From: an uncultured Pelagibacteraceae bacterium
GTDB lineage: Bacteria; Pseudomonadota; Alphaproteobacteria; Pelagibacterales; Pelagibacteraceae
Assembly: GCA_902581585.1 (NCBI GenBank)
Contig: CACHPB010000001.1
Coordinates: 230,922-294,921, forward strand
DNA: 64,000 nt
Direction of reading: 5' to 3'
The notes under the pieces were generated by a model that saw nothing but the letters and a program-made list of their open reading frames with translations, was not told the origin of the DNA and did no database searches. Numbering within the stretch: position 1 is the stretch's first letter; every line of letters starts with the position of its first letter. Below, piece after piece: positions 8,148-18,182 of the stretch. Position numbers and translations under genes: made by a program.

Positions 8148-8736
8148 AAAAGAAAAAAAATATCAACTATGTAAAAGCGAGATGGTTGAAGTTAAAAAAA
8201 AATTATTTTCGCTAGGTATGAGAGAATTATTTCCATCAAGAATAGTAAATAGTTGTTATTTTGACACAAAAAATCTTTCATTACATCATGACTCCGAGGA
8301 AGGTGTTATGCCAAGAAAAAAAATAAGAGTTAGATGGTACAATGAAGAAAATAATTTTAAGAAAGAAATTAAATATTCTTCTATAGAGGGAAGATTTAAA
8401 TACTCAGAATTTGCTGACAACTTAAAGAGTCAGAATGAAATATTTAAATTTAAATATATTGATAAAAACTATGGAGAAGTAATTCCGACTCTTTTTGTAA
8501 AATATAAAAGAGACTATTTTATAATTAATAAGTTACGTTTTACATTTGATACGCAGATAATTTATCAAAATGTAAAATCTAATTCAAATCAGACTTATCA
8601 AGATAGAGAATGTGTTATGGAAATTAAAGCTCCGATTAGTTGTGATGATGATTATATTCAAAAATTAATTAATCATTCAACAAGCAGATTTTCTAAATAT
8701 TCACGAGGATTAAAGTACATAAGTGGAAATTTATAG
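8137..8736 (+). CDS. VTC-domain protein (polyphosphate-polymerase-like)
   Basis: 199 residues, about the size of one bare VTC catalytic tunnel domain. Visible features are R-K-E-K-K-Y near the start, S-C-Y-F-D-T (about 41-46), R-K-K-I-R-V-R-W-Y (about 61-69), K-K-E-I-K-Y and a late acidic-basic strand M-E-I-K-A-P. These are the alternating basic and acidic residues that line the triphosphate tunnel in VTC4 and related proteins. There is no membrane segment, so it would work from the cytosol, perhaps with the DUF4956 membrane protein two genes upstream. The start overlaps the CotH-like gene. Whether it makes polyphosphate has not been shown. Confidence 0.72.
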   Translation: MTFRKEKKYQLCKSEMVEVKKKLFSLGMRELFPSRIVNSCYFDTKNLSLHHDSEEGVMPRKKIRVRWYNEENNFKKEIKYSSIEGRFKYSEFADNLKSQNEIFKFKYIDKNYGEVIPTLFVKYKRDYFIINKLRFTFDTQIIYQNVKSNSNQTYQDRECVMEIKAPISCDDDYIQKLINHSTSRFSKYSRGLKYISGNL

Positions 8737-8782
8737 AAAATAAAAAAAAAGAAATTAATAATTTTAATTTTAAAATAATCAA

Positions 8783-8858
8783 TGGTGCCCCCGCACGGAC
8801 TCGAACCGCGGACCTATTGATTACAAATCAATTGCTCTACCAGCTGAGCTACAAGGGC
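8783..8858 (-). tRNA. tRNA-Thr(UGU)
   Basis: Read on the minus strand. The acceptor GCCCTTG pairs with CGGGGGC through two G-U pairs; discriminator A and an encoded CCA follow. The anticodon loop is TTTGTAA with anticodon TGT, and the D-arm and T-arm (TTCGAGT) are intact. It lies 41 nt downstream of rlmB on the same strand and may be co-transcribed with it. A T-rich tract follows its 3' end. Confidence 0.97.
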
Positions 8859-8899
8859 ATATTTGTTTTTTAATATCATTTAATTTATTATCAAGAAAA

Positions 8900-9637
8900 T
8901 TATTTATATTGATTTATATGGTGAAATACTATCGCTGCACTATTAGAAATATTTAAACTTTCAATATTCTTATTAATATCAATCTTAACTAAGAAATCAG
9001 TATACTTTTTTGTGTGTTGTTTAAGTCCATATCCTTCAGATCCAAACAACAAAACATTATTCCCTTTCCATTCAACTTTTGTAAAATCTTTGTTACTACT
9101 TGCAGAAAAACCATATATCCAAAAATTTTTATCTCTTAGATATTTTAAAGTTGTGTTTATGTTAGAGACAGTAAATATATTTAAGTACTCAAGACAACCA
9201 CTTGCTGACTTATACATTGCTTTACTTTCACTTGGAAAGTGTCTTTCTTTAACTATCAGTCCATCAATATTAAAAGAAGCAGCGCTTCTGATTAATGATC
9301 CAATATTTCTTGGATCGGTAACTTCATCTAAACATGCAAATGTTAATTTGTTTTTATTTTTTATAAATTCTTTTAATTCAGGATTTTCTAAATGTTCTAT
9401 TTCTGCAACATAGCCTTGGTGTAATATGTCATCACTTCTACAATACTTATCTAACTCTTTTTTAGTTTTAAAAAAAACTTTTACATCTTTTAATAGGTTT
9501 ATATTTGGATTTTGTTTGTGAATATTTTTTTTGCTATCTTCAGTTAAAAAAATTTTAATAACTCTTCTTTTTGGGTTTTTTAACGCTTCAACAACCGCGT
9601 GACGACCAGCTATAAAAAAAGATGATTTTTTTGACAT
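8900..9637 (-). CDS. rlmB: TrmH/SpoU-family RNA 2'-O-methyltransferase, RlmB-like
   Basis: SAM-dependent ribose methyltransferase; the best match is RlmB, which methylates G2251 in the P-loop of 23S rRNA. I chose the Met at 9637, which gives 245 residues beginning M-S-K-K-S-S-F-F-I-A-G-R-H-A-V-V-E-A-L. The longer open frame upstream only reads antisense through tRNA-Tyr. Motifs: an N-terminal substrate-binding domain, then D-E-V-T-D-P-R-N-I-G-S-L-I-R-S-A (SPOUT motif 1), L-L-F-G-S-E-G-Y-G-L (motif 2) and L-N-I-S-N-S-A-A-I (motif 3, knot). It could instead be a TrmH-type tRNA enzyme, but the length and N-terminal domain favour RlmB. Confidence 0.88.
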   Translation of the reverse strand: MSKKSSFFIAGRHAVVEALKNPKRRVIKIFLTEDSKKNIHKQNPNINLLKDVKVFFKTKKELDKYCRSDDILHQGYVAEIEHLENPELKEFIKNKNKLTFACLDEVTDPRNIGSLIRSAASFNIDGLIVKERHFPSESKAMYKSASGCLEYLNIFTVSNINTTLKYLRDKNFWIYGFSASSNKDFTKVEWKGNNVLLFGSEGYGLKQHTKKYTDFLVKIDINKNIESLNISNSAAIVFHHINQYK

Positions 9638-9687
9638 AATTAATGATTTTATTGAGTTTTTATAGTATTTTTCCTTAATTTCACGTA

Positions 9688-9715
9688 TTGCATTTGTACA
9701 ATAAAAATATATAAA
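9688..9715 (+). promoter_or_regulatory. Candidate promoter for the tRNA-Tyr/tRNA-Gly/tuf transcript
   Basis: TTGCAT (9688-9693) and TATAAA (9710-9715) are separated by 16 bp and lie 53 bp upstream of tRNA-Tyr. The gap 9638-9768 between divergent rlmB and tRNA-Tyr holds nothing else I can recognise. Strength and start site are unmeasured. Confidence 0.4.
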
Positions 9716-9768
9716 ACGCATGTTGTTTAAAGCTTTATTGAACAAGGGGACGCTTACCCTGCTATTAG

Positions 9769-9854
<86 letters not shown>

Positions 9855-9894
9855 TTCAATATTTTAAATGACTTTGGAGTGCGCACTTGGGTAT

Positions 9895-9968
9895 GCGGGT
9901 GTAGTTCAGTGGTAGAACACTAGCCTTCCAAGCTGGTTGCGTGAGTTCGATTCTCATCACCCGCTCCA
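9895..9968 (+). tRNA. tRNA-Gly(UCC)
   Basis: The acceptor GCGGGTG (9895-9901) pairs with CACCCGC (9958-9964); discriminator T and encoded CCA end at 9968. The anticodon loop is CTTCCAA with anticodon TCC. It lies 39 nt before the tuf start codon and is probably part of the same primary transcript. Confidence 0.97.
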
Positions 9969-10007
9969 AAAAAATATAATCTAAATATAAAGTGAGGAAA
10001 AAAAGTA

Positions 10008-11198
10008 ATGTCGAAGGAAAAATTTGTAAGAAATAAACCGCATTGTAATATTGGAACAATCGGCCACGTTGACCATGGAAAAACAACTTTAACAGCAGCT
10101 ATAACAAAAGTATTATCAGAAGGTGGTGGAGCAAACTTTGTTGCTTATGATCAAATTGATAAAGCTCCAGAGGAAAAAGAAAGAGGTATAACAATTTCAA
10201 CTGCTCACGTTGAATACGAAACTGAGAATAGACATTACGCTCATGTAGATTGCCCAGGACACGCAGACTACGTTAAAAACATGATTACAGGTGCTGCACA
10301 AATGGATGGAGCAATTTTAGTTGTAAATGCAGCAGATGGACCTATGCCTCAAACCAGAGAACATATTTTGCTAGCACGTCAAGTTGGCGTTCCTGCTATA
10401 GTTGTCTATTTAAATAAAGTTGACCAAGTTGATGATAAAGAAATGATTGACTTAGTTGAGGAGGAAATCAAGGATCTATTAACATCTTATAAATTTCCAG
10501 GTGACAAAACACCGATTATAAAGGGTTCAGCTTTAGCAGCAGTAGAAGGAAGAGATGACGAAATTGGAAAAAATTCAATTATGGAATTAATGAAGTCTGT
10601 TGATGAGTTTATACCACAACCTGATAGACCTAAAGATAAGGATTTCTTAATGCCCGTTGAGGACGTATTTTCCATTTCTGGAAGGGGTACAGTTGTAACA
10701 GGAAGAGTAGAGTCAGGTGTTATTAAAACTGGTGAAGAAATTGAAATAGTTGGAATTAGAGAAACGAAAAAGTCAGTTTGTACTGGCGTAGAAATGTTTA
10801 GAAAATTACTAGACTCTGGTGAAGCTGGAGATAACATTGGAGCACTCTTGAGAGGTGTAGAGAGAACTGACGTTGAAAGAGGACAAGTTCTATGTAAACC
10901 AGGATCTATAAAACCTCACACTAAATTTGAGGCTCAAGCATATGTTTTGAAGAAAGAGGAAGGTGGGAGACACACGCCATTCTTTACAAAATATAGACCT
11001 CAATTTTACTTTAGAACAACAGATGTAACTGGAGAAGTTGAATTACCAGCAGGTACAGAGATGGTAATGCCAGGTGATGATGCAAAATTTACAGTTAAAC
11101 TAATCACACCTATTGCAATGGATGAAAAATTAAATTTTGCAATTAGAGAAGGTGGTAGAACAGTAGGAGCTGGAGTAGTAACTAAAATTTTAGAGTAA
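10008..11198 (+). CDS. tuf: Elongation factor Tu
   Basis: GTPase that delivers aminoacyl-tRNA to the ribosomal A site. Full length at 396 residues. G1 loop G-H-V-D-H-G-K at 19-25, switch region R-G-I-T-I-S, D-C-P-G-H for G3, N-K-V-D for G4 and G-S-A for G5, followed by the two beta-barrel domains ending [17 protein letters not shown] purine tract lies about 9 nt upstream of the ATG. It sits between tRNA-Gly and tRNA-Trp, the tufB position of Escherichia coli. No second copy follows fusA, so this may be the only tuf gene in the genome; the rest of the chromosome is not visible. Confidence 0.99.
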   Translation: MSKEKFVRNKPHCNIGTIGHVDHGKTTLTAAITKVLSEGGGANFVAYDQIDKAPEEKERGITISTAHVEYETENRHYAHVDCPGHADYVKNMITGAAQMDGAILVVNAADGPMPQTREHILLARQVGVPAIVVYLNKVDQVDDKEMIDLVEEEIKDLLTSYKFPGDKTPIIKGSALAAVEGRDDEIGKNSIMELMKSVDEFIPQPDRPKDKDFLMPVEDVFSISGRGTVVTGRVESGVIKTGEEIEIVGIRETKKSVCTGVEMFRKLLDSGEAGDNIGALLRGVERTDVERGQVLCKPGSIKPHTKFEAQAYVLKKEEGGRHTPFFTKYRPQFYFRTTDVTGEVELPAGTEMVMPGDDAKFTVKLITPIAMDEKLNFAIREGGRTVGAGVVTKILE

Positions 11199-11205
11199 AC
11201 TCAAT

Positions 11206-11281
11206 AGGAGTGTAGCTCAATTGGTAGAGCGCCGGTCTCCAAAACCGGAGGTTGGGGGTTCGATTCCCTTCGCTCCTGCCA
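11206..11281 (+). tRNA. tRNA-Trp(CCA)
   Basis: The acceptor AGGAGTG (11206-11212) pairs with CGCTCCT (11271-11277, one G-U pair); discriminator G and encoded CCA follow. The anticodon loop is CTCCAAA with anticodon CCA. It starts 7 nt after the tuf stop and ends 17 nt before the secE start, a tRNA embedded in a protein operon as is usual for this locus. Confidence 0.97.
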
Positions 11282-11298
11282 TTAAATTTGATAAAATT

Positions 11299-11490
11299 AT
11301 GATGAACCCTTTAAAATTTATTCAAGACGTTAAACAAGAGGCTTTTAAAGTAACTTGGCCAACTGCAAAAGAAACTATCCAAGGAGCATTAATGGTTTTT
11401 GCTATGGCTGTTTTGGCATCATTATTTTTTTTATTATTAGATCAGGTCCTTAAGTTTTTTTTAGAAATTATACTTAAGGTAAGTATATAA
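11299..11490 (+). CDS. secE: Preprotein translocase subunit SecE
   Basis: Small essential membrane subunit of the SecYEG protein-export channel, 63 residues, single-span type as in most bacteria. An amphipathic N-terminal helix (F-I-Q-D-V-K-Q-E-A-F-K-V-T-W-P) is followed by one membrane segment (about residues 32-55). Two adjacent ATG codons at 11299 and 11302 are both possible; the longer open frame upstream only reads through tRNA-Trp and is not coding. The stop overlaps nusG by one base. Confidence 0.93.
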   Translation: MMNPLKFIQDVKQEAFKVTWPTAKETIQGALMVFAMAVLASLFFLLLDQVLKFFLEIILKVSI

Positions 11491-12020
11491 TGAAAAACTG
11501 GTATATAGTGCAATCACACTCAAGTTTTGAGAATAAAGTTGCTCAATTAATTAAGGAAGAGGCAGAAAAGGCAAATGTTTCTGAGAAAATTGAGGAAATT
11601 ATTGTTCCAACTCACGATATAACTGAAGTTAAAAGGGGAAAAAGAGTTCAAAGGAAAAAAAAATATTTTCCAGGATATGTATTAATTAAAAGTGAAATGG
11701 ATAATAACATTTATCATATGATTAAAAATTTAAAAAAAGTAAGCGGTTTTCTTGGGTCAAAAGGAACTCCAATCCCAGTATCGGATAAAGAAATTGAAAA
11801 AATCTTAGGTCAAATTAAAGATGGTGTTGCACAGCCAAAATCAGGCGTTGAGTACAACGTTGGTGAAAAGGTACAAGTGATAGACGGACCTTTCGCATCG
11901 TTTAGTGGGTTGGTTGAGGATATAGATGAGGAAAAACTAAGGCTCAAAGTTTCCGTCTCTATTTTTGGCAGACCAACACCTGTTGATTTAGAATATAACC
12001 AAGTTGAAAAGGCAAGTTAA
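11490..12020 (+). CDS. nusG: Transcription termination/antitermination factor NusG
   Basis: Transcription elongation factor that binds the RNA polymerase clamp and couples it to ribosomes or Rho. 176 residues: an N-terminal NGN domain ([11 protein letters not shown], then [10 protein letters not shown]) and a C-terminal KOW domain ([16 protein letters not shown], ending near V-D-L-E-Y-N-Q-V). Overlaps secE and rplK by one base each, an arrangement suited to translational coupling. Confidence 0.98.
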   Translation: MKNWYIVQSHSSFENKVAQLIKEEAEKANVSEKIEEIIVPTHDITEVKRGKRVQRKKKYFPGYVLIKSEMDNNIYHMIKNLKKVSGFLGSKGTPIPVSDKEIEKILGQIKDGVAQPKSGVEYNVGEKVQVIDGPFASFSGLVEDIDEEKLRLKVSVSIFGRPTPVDLEYNQVEKAS

Positions 12021-12448
12021 TGGCAAAAAAAGAGATAAGTGGTTACGTAAAATTACAGATTAAAGGTGGACAAGCTAACCCAGCACCCCCTGTAGGACCT
12101 GCTTTAGGTCAGAGAGGAATAAATATAATGGAATTTTGCAAAGCTTTTAACGATAAAACTAAATCATTTGCTGGAAAACCAGTTCCAGTAATAATCACTG
12201 TTTACAAGGATAAAAAATTTGATTTTATTATCAAAAGTCCACCAGCTTCGCATTTTATAAAAGAAGCAATGAAATTAAAAAGTGGTTCTAAAGAACCTGG
12301 AAGAAATATAATTGGTTCAATTACAATGAAACAATTAAAAGACATAGCAGAAAAGAAAATGGAAGATTTAAACGCTCATGATATAGATGAGGCAGCAAAA
12401 ATTATTGCCGGATCAGCAAGATCAATGGGGATAGAGGTTAAAGAATAA
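12020..12448 (+). CDS. rplK: 50S ribosomal protein L11
   Basis: Binds the GTPase-associated region of 23S rRNA with L10/L12 and is needed for stringent-factor response. 142 residues, normal length. The proline-rich N-terminal loop ([17 protein letters not shown]) and the C-terminal RNA-binding domain ending S-A-R-S-M-G-I-E-V are both intact. Overlaps rplA by one base. Confidence 0.98.
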   Translation: MAKKEISGYVKLQIKGGQANPAPPVGPALGQRGINIMEFCKAFNDKTKSFAGKPVPVIITVYKDKKFDFIIKSPPASHFIKEAMKLKSGSKEPGRNIIGSITMKQLKDIAEKKMEDLNAHDIDEAAKIIAGSARSMGIEVKE

Positions 12449-13137
12449 TGAAATCAAAGAGATATAAAAAATTGCCAGAAAAAACAAAAGACTTACCCTC
12501 AAATACAATCGAGAATGTTTTAAGCTTGGTAAAATCAAATTGCACAACTAAATTTGATGAGTCAGTTGATTTAAATTTTCGTATCAATAATAAACAGAAA
12601 AAAAATGAAATTAATTTAAGAACAGTTGTAAATTTACCTGGGGGAACAGGCAAAACAATTAAAGTTGCAGTTGTATGTGAAGAGGCTAAAATAAATGAGG
12701 CTAAAGATGCAAAAGCTGATTTAGTTGGTAGTGATGATTTAGTTGAAAAAATAAAGAATGGCGATTTAAATTTTGAAAAATTAATATGTACTCCATCGAT
12801 GATGATTAAGCTTTCTAAATTAGGTAAAGTGTTAGGTCCAAAGGGATTGATGCCGAACCCTAAATTAGGAACAGTTACTAATGATATTTTAAAAGCAGTG
12901 AAAGAAGCCAAGGCAGGTCAAGTAGAAATAAGAAATGATAAAGATGGAAACATTGGATTAAGTATTGGAAAAAAATCATTTGATGATGAAAAACTAATTA
13001 AAAATTACAATGCTGTAATTGATGCTATTGATAAAGAAAAGTCGAATTTAACAATTAAAGGAGACTTAATAAAACAATTATTTATTACCTCAACTATGGG
13101 TGTATCTTATAAAATAAAATTAGCTAAGGGTATTTAA
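12448..13137 (+). CDS. rplA: 50S ribosomal protein L1
   Basis: L1-stalk protein, 229 residues, usual length. Shows the K-V-L-G-P-K-G-L-M-P-N-P-K-x-G-T-V signature and the C-terminal T-S-T-M-G-V segment. In many bacteria L1 represses its own operon by binding a mimic of its rRNA site near the rplK start; I could not identify such a mimic in the one-base junction with rplK. The gene is followed at 2 nt by rplJ. Confidence 0.98.
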   Translation: MKSKRYKKLPEKTKDLPSNTIENVLSLVKSNCTTKFDESVDLNFRINNKQKKNEINLRTVVNLPGGTGKTIKVAVVCEEAKINEAKDAKADLVGSDDLVEKIKNGDLNFEKLICTPSMMIKLSKLGKVLGPKGLMPNPKLGTVTNDILKAVKEAKAGQVEIRNDKDGNIGLSIGKKSFDDEKLIKNYNAVIDAIDKEKSNLTIKGDLIKQLFITSTMGVSYKIKLAKGI

Positions 13138-13139
13138 TC

Positions 13140-13649
13140 ATGATGAACAAAGAGCAAAAAAAACAATATATACAAAATATGACTGAACAGTTTGATAATA
13201 CTGAGGCAGTTATTGTTACTCATTATCAAGGTTTATCAGTCACTCAATTAGATGATTTGAGAAAAAAAATGAGAGAGCATGGTATTAAGTTTAAAATTAC
13301 AAATAATAGGATTACAAAACTAGCATTGGAAAAAACAAGATGCAAAGATCTATCAAACTTGTTTTCAGGTCCAACAGCTGTAGCTTTATCTGAGGATGCT
13401 ATAACATCAGCTAAAATATTAACAAAATTTTCTAAAGAAAACGAAAATCTAAAAATTCTAGGTGGAATCATGGGTGCTGACATATTGGACGTAGCAGGAG
13501 TCAAAAATGTAGCAACTTTACCATCGTTAGATGAGGCTAGAGCTAAAATTGTAGGTATTTTAAGGTCTCCAGCACAAAAAATTGCAAGTATTTTACTTGC
13601 ACCGGCGTCAAAAATCGCTATTTTAGCGCTCGAAAAATCAAAAAAATAA
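13140..13649 (+). CDS. rplJ: 50S ribosomal protein L10
   Basis: Stalk base protein that holds L7/L12 dimers. 169 residues. N-terminal rRNA-binding domain with H-Y-Q-G-L-S-V-x-Q-L-D-D-L-R and K-I-T-N-N-R, and a C-terminal helix (about 145-165, [17 protein letters not shown]) that would dock L7/L12 dimers. Two adjacent Met codons at the start are both possible. Unlike Escherichia coli there is almost no leader between rplA and rplJ, so L10 autoregulation through a long leader is not apparent. Confidence 0.97.
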   Translation: MMNKEQKKQYIQNMTEQFDNTEAVIVTHYQGLSVTQLDDLRKKMREHGIKFKITNNRITKLALEKTRCKDLSNLFSGPTAVALSEDAITSAKILTKFSKENENLKILGGIMGADILDVAGVKNVATLPSLDEARAKIVGILRSPAQKIASILLAPASKIAILALEKSKK

Positions 13650-13671
13650 CCAGGGACAAAAAACTATTATT

Positions 13672-14043
13672 ATGGCTGACTTAAATAAAATTATAGAAGA
13701 CTTATCAAGCTTAACTGTAGTAGAAGCAGCTGAGCTTTCAAAACAATTAGAGGAAAAGTGGGGAGTAACAGCTGCTGCTGCAGTTGCTGCTGCGCCTGCT
13801 GCAGCCGGAGGAGAAGCTCCAGCTGATGACAAAGATGAATTTACAGTTATGTTAACTGCTGCTGGAGATAAAAAAATAAATGTTATTAAAGAAGTAAGAG
13901 CAGTTACTGAATTAGGTTTAAAAGAAGCTAAAGATTTAGTTGAAGGCGCACCAAAAGAAGTTAAATCCGGTGTAAACAAAAAAGAAGCAGAAGAAATCAA
14001 ATCTAAATTGGAAGCTGCGGGCGCAAAAGTAGAACTTAAGTAA
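13672..14043 (+). CDS. rplL: 50S ribosomal protein L7/L12
   Basis: Flexible stalk protein that recruits translational GTPases. 123 residues: N-terminal dimerisation helix pair, an Ala/Pro-rich hinge at about residues 37-60, and the conserved C-terminal domain ([19 protein letters not shown]). The hinge is locally richer in G+C than its surroundings because it is Ala-rich. A short stem-loop follows before rpoB. Confidence 0.99.
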   Translation: MADLNKIIEDLSSLTVVEAAELSKQLEEKWGVTAAAAVAAAPAAAGGEAPADDKDEFTVMLTAAGDKKINVIKEVRAVTELGLKEAKDLVEGAPKEVKSGVNKKEAEEIKSKLEAAGAKVELK

Positions 14044-14062
14044 ACAAAATTAGAGAGAATTA

Positions 14063-14088
14063 AATTGCTGAGATATTTTTCAGCAATT
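14063..14088 (+). promoter_or_regulatory. Stem-loop in the rplL-rpoB spacer
   Basis: A perfect 9-bp inverted repeat, aattgctga (14063-14071) and tcagcaatt (14080-14088), with an 8-nt loop, occupies most of the 55-nt spacer between rplL and rpoB. No long T-run follows, so a full intrinsic terminator is unlikely. By position it matches the rplL-rpoB attenuator and RNA-processing region known from Escherichia coli; function here is inferred. Confidence 0.5.
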
Positions 14089-14098
14089 AACATTATAT

Positions 14099-17000
14099 AT
14101 GCAACTATCTTTTACTGAGAAAAAAAACATCAGAAAAAGCTTTGGTAAACTTAAAGAAAGCTTGTCGATACCTAACTTAATTGAGGTTCAAAAGAACTCT
14201 TATAAGGAATTAACAGAACATAAAGATGATGTTGAATCTCATTTAATAAAAGGCTTTCATAGAGTTTTTAAAAGTATTTTTCCGATTGAAGACCTTAATG
14301 ATAAAGCAACTCTCGAATACGTTTCTTATAGACTTGATAAACCAAAATTTGATGTTGAAGAGTGTATCACCAGAGGTTTAACATATTCAGCTGCACTTAA
14401 GTGTACATTAAGACTTGTTGTTTATGAAATTGATCAAGAAAACAACACCAAAGATATTTTGTCAGCTAAAGAACAAGAAGTTTATATGGGTGAAGTTCCT
14501 ATGATGACAAACAGCGGAACTTTTATAACAAATGGAGTTCAAAGAGTTGTAGTAAATCAAATGCATAGAAGTCCTGGAGTTTTTTTTGATCACGATAAAG
14601 GAAAATCTCATGCAAGTGGTAAACTTTTATTCAATTGTCGTGTTATCCCAAATAGAGGTTCTTGGTTAGATTTTGAATATGATGTTAAAGATTTTTTATA
14701 TTTTAGAATTGATAGAAAAAAGAAAATATTTGTTTCTACCTTGCTACAAGCATTGGGATATTCAAAGTCAGATATAGTTAATGAATTTTATGAAAAAGAA
14801 ACTTTTATATTTAATGAAGCCCTAAATAAGTGGAAAACAAAATTTGATCCTGAAAACTATAGAGCTAAAAATTTTTCTGAGGAGGTCGTAGATGCAAAAA
14901 ACAATAAAATTGTTGTAAATACTGGTGATCAGATAAATTTTTTAACTGCTAAAAAATTGGAAAAGGATGGATTAAAAGAAATCCTTGTATCTGACAAATC
15001 ATTATATGGGAAATTCTTACATAAAGATATCGTTGTTGGAGAAGACACCTTTAAGATAGGTACAGAGTTAAATGAAACTATACTTCAAAAATTAGTAGAA
15101 AATAATATTAAAACTATAGAAATTTCAAAAACAAATTCAATATCAAAGGGACCTTATCTATTACAAACTTTATTGAATGATAAAAATGATAATAAAAATG
15201 ATGCTATAACTGAAATTTATAAAATTTTAAGACCAGGAGAACCACCAACTATTGAAATTGCTACACAAATTTTTAATAACCTTTTCTTTAGTTCTGACAG
15301 ATATGATTTATCAGACGTGGGAAGAGTAAAAATGAACTCTAGATTAGATTTAAATTGTTCAGATAAAATTACAATTCTTAGAAATGATGACATTTTAGCA
15401 ATAATAAAAAAAATGTTAGATCTAAGAGATGGAAAAGATGAAGTTGATGATATTGATCATCTTGGAAATCGAAGAGTAAGGTCTGTGGGTGAACTAGTGG
15501 AAAATCAAGCTAGAATTGGTGTTTATAGAATGGAAAGAGCAATTAAGGAAAAAATGACTACCTTAGATGTCGAGTCAGCAATGCCACAAGATTTGATAAA
15601 TGCAAAGCCTTTAACAATATCATTGAAAGATTTCTTTGCCACTTCTCAACTTTCACAATTTATGGATCAAACAAATCCTCTTTCAGAGATTACTCACAAA
15701 AGAAGAGTTTCTGCATTAGGACCAGGGGGGTTAACGAGAGAAAGAGCTGGATTTGAGGTTCGTGACGTTCATCCAACTCATTATGGCAGAATTTGTCCAA
15801 TAGAAACTCCCGAGGGTCCAAATATCGGTTTGATAAATAGTTTATCAACTTATTCAAAAATTAACAAATATGGTTTTATTGAGAGTCCATATAAAAAAGT
15901 TCAAAATGGTATTGTACAAGATAAAATTGAATACTTATCAGCTATGGAAGAAACTAAATTTACTATAGCTCAAGCTAATTCAGTTTTAGACAAAAAAGGA
16001 AAATTCGTTGAGGATTTAGTTTCAAGTAGAGCGAATTTAGATTTTATTTTATCAAAACCCGAAAACATAGATTACATTGATGTTTCTCCAAAACAACTTG
16101 TTTCGGTTGCAGCGTCGCTAATTCCATTTTTAGAAAATGATGATGCAAATAGAGCATTAATGGGATCGAATATGATGAGACAGGCAGTTCCACTTTTGAA
16201 ACCTGAGGCTCCACTAGTTGGAACAGGTATAGAAAGCGATGTTGCGTTGGACTCTGGAGTTACTATTGTAGCAAAAAGAGATGGTATAGTTGATAAAATA
16301 GATGGTAAAAGAATTGTGATAAAGGCATCAAATGAAAAAGATTATTCACAATCTGGTGTAGACATTTATAACCTTCAAAAATTTAAAAGATCAAATCAAA
16401 ATACATGTATCAATCAAAAACCATTGGTAAGAGTTGGAGATAAAGTAAAATCTGGTGATATAATTGCGGATGGTCCTTCTACCAAAACTGGCGAGCTAGC
16501 TCTTGGAAAAAATGTTACGGTAGCATTTATGCCCTGGCAGGGATATAATTTTGAAGACTCAATTCTGATTTCAGAAAGATGTGTAACTGATGATGTTTTT
16601 ACCTCTATTCATATAGAGGAATACGAAGTTATGGCAAGAGACACAAAGCTTGGTGAGGAAGACATAACAAGAGATATACCAAATATTAATGAGGACGCTT
16701 TAAAAAATCTAGACGAGTCTGGAATTGTTTATATTGGGGCAGAAGTTAAACCTGGTGATATATTAGTTGGTAAAGTTACCCCCAAAGGTGATTCAGCGTC
16801 TGGTCCAGAAGAAAAGTTATTAAGATCAATTTTTGGAGAAAAAGCTATAGATGTAACTGATACTTCTTTAAAAATGCCAAGTGGTAGTGGCGGAATAGTT
16901 GTCGACGTTAGAGTGTTTAATAGGCATGGAATAGAAAAAGACGAGAGATCAATAACTATTGAAAGAGCTGAAATAGAAAGTGTTCAACAAGATAAAAATG

Positions 17001-18181
17001 TTGAGGAGGAAATTCTTGAGAGAAGTATTAAACAAAGAGCATCTTCTATTCTTTCAAACACAAAGTTAGCAAAAAAAATAAAAAATCTTGACGAAGGTGT
17101 TATATTAGATGAGAAAAAAATATTTGAAATATCAGTATCAGATTTATTTAAAATAAGTGTTGAAGATAATTCAAAATCTGAATCCTTGCTAAAATTAAAA
17201 TTACAATATGAAAATGCAAAAAAAGATATTCAAGATAGATTTGAAGATAAGGTTCTTAAAATTAGACAAGGTGATGATTTATTACCTAGTGTAATGAAAA
17301 TGGTAAAAGTATTCGTTGCAATTAAAAGAAGATTAAGACCAGGTGATAAAATGTCAGGAAGACATGGAAACAAAGGTGTCGTTAGTAAAATTGTGCCAGT
17401 GGAGGACATGCCTTATAGAGAAAATGGAAAACCAGTGGATATAGTATTAAATCCTTTGGGTGTACCTAGTAGGATGAATGTGGGTCAAATTTTGGAGACA
17501 CATTTAGGATGGTCGTGTAAAGAACTTGGAGAACAGTTAACAGATTTAATTAATCAAAACCAAAAAAAAATTGAAAAAGTAGAAAAAATATCTAATTTTT
17601 TGAAATCTGTGTATGGTGAAGAGATTTATTCTAATAACATTGAAAGTTTATCAGATACTGAATTTAACGATTTATGTCAGAATATTCAGAATGGTGTGCC
17701 TATTTCAACACCTGTATTCGATGGAGCCAAAGAAAATGATGTTACAAAAATGCTTGATTTAGCAAAGTTACCAAATTCAGGACAAACAACTTTATGGGAT
17801 GGAAGAACAGGAGAAAAATTCGATAGACCAGTTACAGTTGGAATTATTTATATGCTTAAACTTCATCACTTAGTAGAAGATAAAATACATGCTAGATCAA
17901 CTGGACCTTATAGTTTAGTTACACAGCAGCCATTAGGCGGTAAAGCCCAACTAGGTGGACAAAGATTTGGAGAAATGGAAGTATGGGCTCTAGAGGCATA
18001 TGGAGCTTCATACACTCTACAAGAAATATTAACTGTTAAATCAGATGATGTAGCAGGAAGAGTGAAAGTTTATGAAACAATTGTAAAAGGCGAAGAAAAT
18101 TTTGAGTCAGGTATACCAGAGTCATTTAATGTTTTAGTAAAAGAAATAAAATCATTAGCACTTAATGTGGAGTTAAACTAA
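14099..18181 (+). CDS. rpoB: RNA polymerase beta subunit
   Basis: Catalytic subunit of RNA polymerase, 1360 residues, full length. The rifampicin-pocket region reads [21 protein letters not shown] with D, H and S at the positions whose substitution gives resistance, so a rifampicin-sensitive form is predicted. Later conserved blocks include [10 protein letters not shown], the [15 protein letters not shown] loop and the C-terminal [18 protein letters not shown]. The start at 14099 has no clear Shine-Dalgarno; the hairpin ends 10 nt upstream. One base separates it from rpoC. Confidence 0.99.
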   Translation: MQLSFTEKKNIRKSFGKLKESLSIPNLIEVQKNSYKELTEHKDDVESHLIKGFHRVFKSIFPIEDLNDKATLEYVSYRLDKPKFDVEECITRGLTYSAALKCTLRLVVYEIDQENNTKDILSAKEQEVYMGEVPMMTNSGTFITNGVQRVVVNQMHRSPGVFFDHDKGKSHASGKLLFNCRVIPNRGSWLDFEYDVKDFLYFRIDRKKKIFVSTLLQALGYSKSDIVNEFYEKETFIFNEALNKWKTKFDPENYRAKNFSEEVVDAKNNKIVVNTGDQINFLTAKKLEKDGLKEILVSDKSLYGKFLHKDIVVGEDTFKIGTELNETILQKLVENNIKTIEISKTNSISKGPYLLQTLLNDKNDNKNDAITEIYKILRPGEPPTIEIATQIFNNLFFSSDRYDLSDVGRVKMNSRLDLNCSDKITILRNDDILAIIKKMLDLRDGKDEVDDIDHLGNRRVRSVGELVENQARIGVYRMERAIKEKMTTLDVESAMPQDLINAKPLTISLKDFFATSQLSQFMDQTNPLSEITHKRRVSALGPGGLTRERAGFEVRDVHPTHYGRICPIETPEGPNIGLINSLSTYSKINKYGFIESPYKKVQNGIVQDKIEYLSAMEETKFTIAQANSVLDKKGKFVEDLVSSRANLDFILSKPENIDYIDVSPKQLVSVAASLIPFLENDDANRALMGSNMMRQAVPLLKPEAPLVGTGIESDVALDSGVTIVAKRDGIVDKIDGKRIVIKASNEKDYSQSGVDIYNLQKFKRSNQNTCINQKPLVRVGDKVKSGDIIADGPSTKTGELALGKNVTVAFMPWQGYNFEDSILISERCVTDDVFTSIHIEEYEVMARDTKLGEEDITRDIPNINEDALKNLDESGIVYIGAEVKPGDILVGKVTPKGDSASGPEEKLLRSIFGEKAIDVTDTSLKMPSGSGGIVVDVRVFNRHGIEKDERSITIERAEIESVQQDKNVEEEILERSIKQRASSILSNTKLAKKIKNLDEGVILDEKKIFEISVSDLFKISVEDNSKSESLLKLKLQYENAKKDIQDRFEDKVLKIRQGDDLLPSVMKMVKVFVAIKRRLRPGDKMSGRHGNKGVVSKIVPVEDMPYRENGKPVDIVLNPLGVPSRMNVGQILETHLGWSCKELGEQLTDLINQNQKKIEKVEKISNFLKSVYGEEIYSNNIESLSDTEFNDLCQNIQNGVPISTPVFDGAKENDVTKMLDLAKLPNSGQTTLWDGRTGEKFDRPVTVGIIYMLKLHHLVEDKIHARSTGPYSLVTQQPLGGKAQLGGQRFGEMEVWALEAYGASYTLQEILTVKSDDVAGRVKVYETIVKGEENFESGIPESFNVLVKEIKSLALNVELN

Positions 18182-18182
18182 C

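Noticed and set aside
9856..10086. 76-codon minus-strand open frame over tRNA-Gly and the tuf start
   Set aside because: It is the antisense translation of a tRNA and of tuf, a known annotation artefact.
11221..11298. Extended start for secE
   Set aside because: The extra 26 codons lie in tRNA-Trp; SecE begins at 11299 or 11302.
13638..14093. 151-codon minus-strand open frame over rplL
   Set aside because: Shadow of the Ala-rich rplL hinge read backwards; rplL is certain on the plus strand.
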